From contig CM064580.1 of assembly GCA_032716605.1 (NCBI GenBank), positions 39,729,518 to 39,793,517 on the forward strand: 64,000 nucleotides of DNA, in the 5' to 3' direction. Position numbers and translations under genes: made by a program. Source of the stretch: Paralithodes platypus. Taxonomy: Eukaryota > Arthropoda > Malacostraca > Decapoda > Lithodidae. Positions 63,187 through 64,000 of the stretch are shown piece after piece; the first letter of the stretch is position 1, and every line of letters begins with the position of its first letter. The notes under the pieces are model-generated. The model ran no database searches and was not told where the DNA came from. It saw only the letters and a list, made by a program, of their open reading frames with translations.

Positions 63187-63411
63187 GGAAGTTGGAGCCG
63201 TAAACATTGATATAAAACAGAAATGCAATAATAATGTAGATTTTTGATGGATAGAAAGTGTGTTGAATTTGGTTTTATGTATTATAATGTAAAACTTGCA
63301 AAATAAACAAACCAAAACTTTAACGAACACAGTAAAATGAAAAAAAATCATCAAAATCGCTATGTGGAAACGCTTAAGCAAAAGCCAAAAAATGGATTGA
63401 CCCCCCTACTG
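63187..63411. repeat. Rest of the interrupted MITE and ~90-bp repeat
   Basis: 63187-63275 continues the 1564-1791-type MITE (GCAATAATAATGTAGATTT); 63280-63375 is the ~90-bp repeat in minus orientation. Confidence 0.5.
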
Positions 63412-63690
63412 CCAACCTAGAGGTTGACAGATTGGGAGCCAAAGCGTCACATTTTTCCTTTGCCCCTCAACTTTCCCTTCATAATTGCTGAGGGGCACAG
63501 GGCCTTGGGTGGGGCTATGGTTTCCAGGCGTTTCCACACCCTCCTCAGCTCCCCACCTTGGAGTGGCTTCGGTCACCCGGGCTTTGTTAGTGGTAAGCAG
63601 GGAAGGTTTTGTGGGGGTGCTCGTTTATGGCCTTGGCCTTGCTCGGGACCTTGGGGCTGCTCGGCCAGACAGCCTGGGGAACAGCAACAA
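63412..63690 (+). mobile_element. Retroposon with (AAC)n-like tail, copy 3
   Basis: Starts at CCAACCTAGAGGTTGACAGA, 5'-truncated relative to 48305-48850, and ends GGGGAACAGCAACAACAAAA. Confidence 0.6.
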
Positions 63691-63699
63691 CAAAAGCAA

Positions 63700-64000
63700 C
63701 AAAACACATATAGCACTCACTAACGATAGTGCTATCGGGTAGGTACCTGTCAGCATAGCATGGACAGTTGACCCCTACCAATTTCTACCCTACAAAAAAC
63801 CCACATTTATAGTACAAAATAAATTATGGGTAACATAATGGCAAGCAATTGATACTATCGGCAGTGAATAGATACAATATAATAAAGAATAATAATTGCA
63901 ATATATGAAAAAGCAACAACAGATTTAAACAAAGAGTACTGTTTTAACAAGAACAATGAATTTTAGAAGAAAAAATATGTTGTTATATAAAATAAACAAA
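63700..64000. other. Window end, no exon seen
   Basis: 63711-63760 (ATAGCACTCACTAACGATAG, GTGCTATCGGGTAGGTACCT) is a short repeat also at 33769-33815. The remainder is AT-rich intron DNA of TPC1. Confidence 0.4.

Overview
This is non-coding-rich animal (invertebrate) genomic DNA. Genes are split by GT-AG introns, and most of the window is transposon remnants, (TA)n and other microsatellites, minisatellites and foldback elements. TTAGG-like stretches and the LINE families would suit an arthropod, perhaps a crustacean. That is inference; I cannot name the species.

Two host genes are supported. (1) On the minus strand, a secreted or single-pass protein with LDL-receptor class A (LDLa) repeats starts at a signal-peptide exon (17268-17378). 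It continues through a 43-nt microexon (8488-8530) and two LDLa exons (6266-6418, 3605-3724), then leaves the window on the left. All phases match (0, then 1, then 1, then 1). A further LDLa exon lies upstream at 34840-34950; it may belong to a longer isoform or to a neighbouring gene. (2) On the plus strand, the 5' part of a two-pore channel 1 gene (TPCN1-like) covers seven exons from 53442 to 62374. It encodes the cytosolic N-terminus and domain I (S1-S6 start, including the first pore filter), then runs off the right edge.

The space between and inside these genes is filled with mobile DNA. 1-17 kb: TTAA-flanked MITEs, a minisatellite made of splice-donor-like units, jockey-like LINE fragments and a tRNA-derived SINE. 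17.8-22.6 kb: a nearly complete APE-type LINE (PHD plus RRM-like ORF1; endonuclease-RT ORF2 with frameshifts). 22.8-27.5 kb: a TIR element, a hAT transposase remnant and a hAT end. 27.5-32.8 kb: a decayed I/jockey-type LINE interrupted by an RTE-like tail. 33.05-34.84 kb: a ~153-bp satellite that ends at a splice donor. 37.1-47.2 kb: a minus-strand, non-autonomous LTR retrotransposon with ~3.34-kb LTRs, PBS, PPT and only a gag-like ORF. 47.2-53.2 kb: an unplaced ORF, retroposon copies and hAT MITEs with 8-bp target duplications. 54.1-56.4 kb (TPC1 intron 2): two inverted hAT MITEs, one split by an RTE-like LINE. 59.7-61.0 kb (TPC1 intron 6): three TTAA elements nested inside one another.

The most unusual theme is that tandem repeats sit against splice junctions in both genes. 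There is a donor-motif minisatellite at LDLa exon 4, a satellite starting at the donor of the 34.9-kb LDLa exon, an 84-bp duplication of a TPC1 acceptor, and a ~96-bp array derived from the acceptor and start of TPC1's last visible exon. All calls come from reading the sequence by eye; no search was run.
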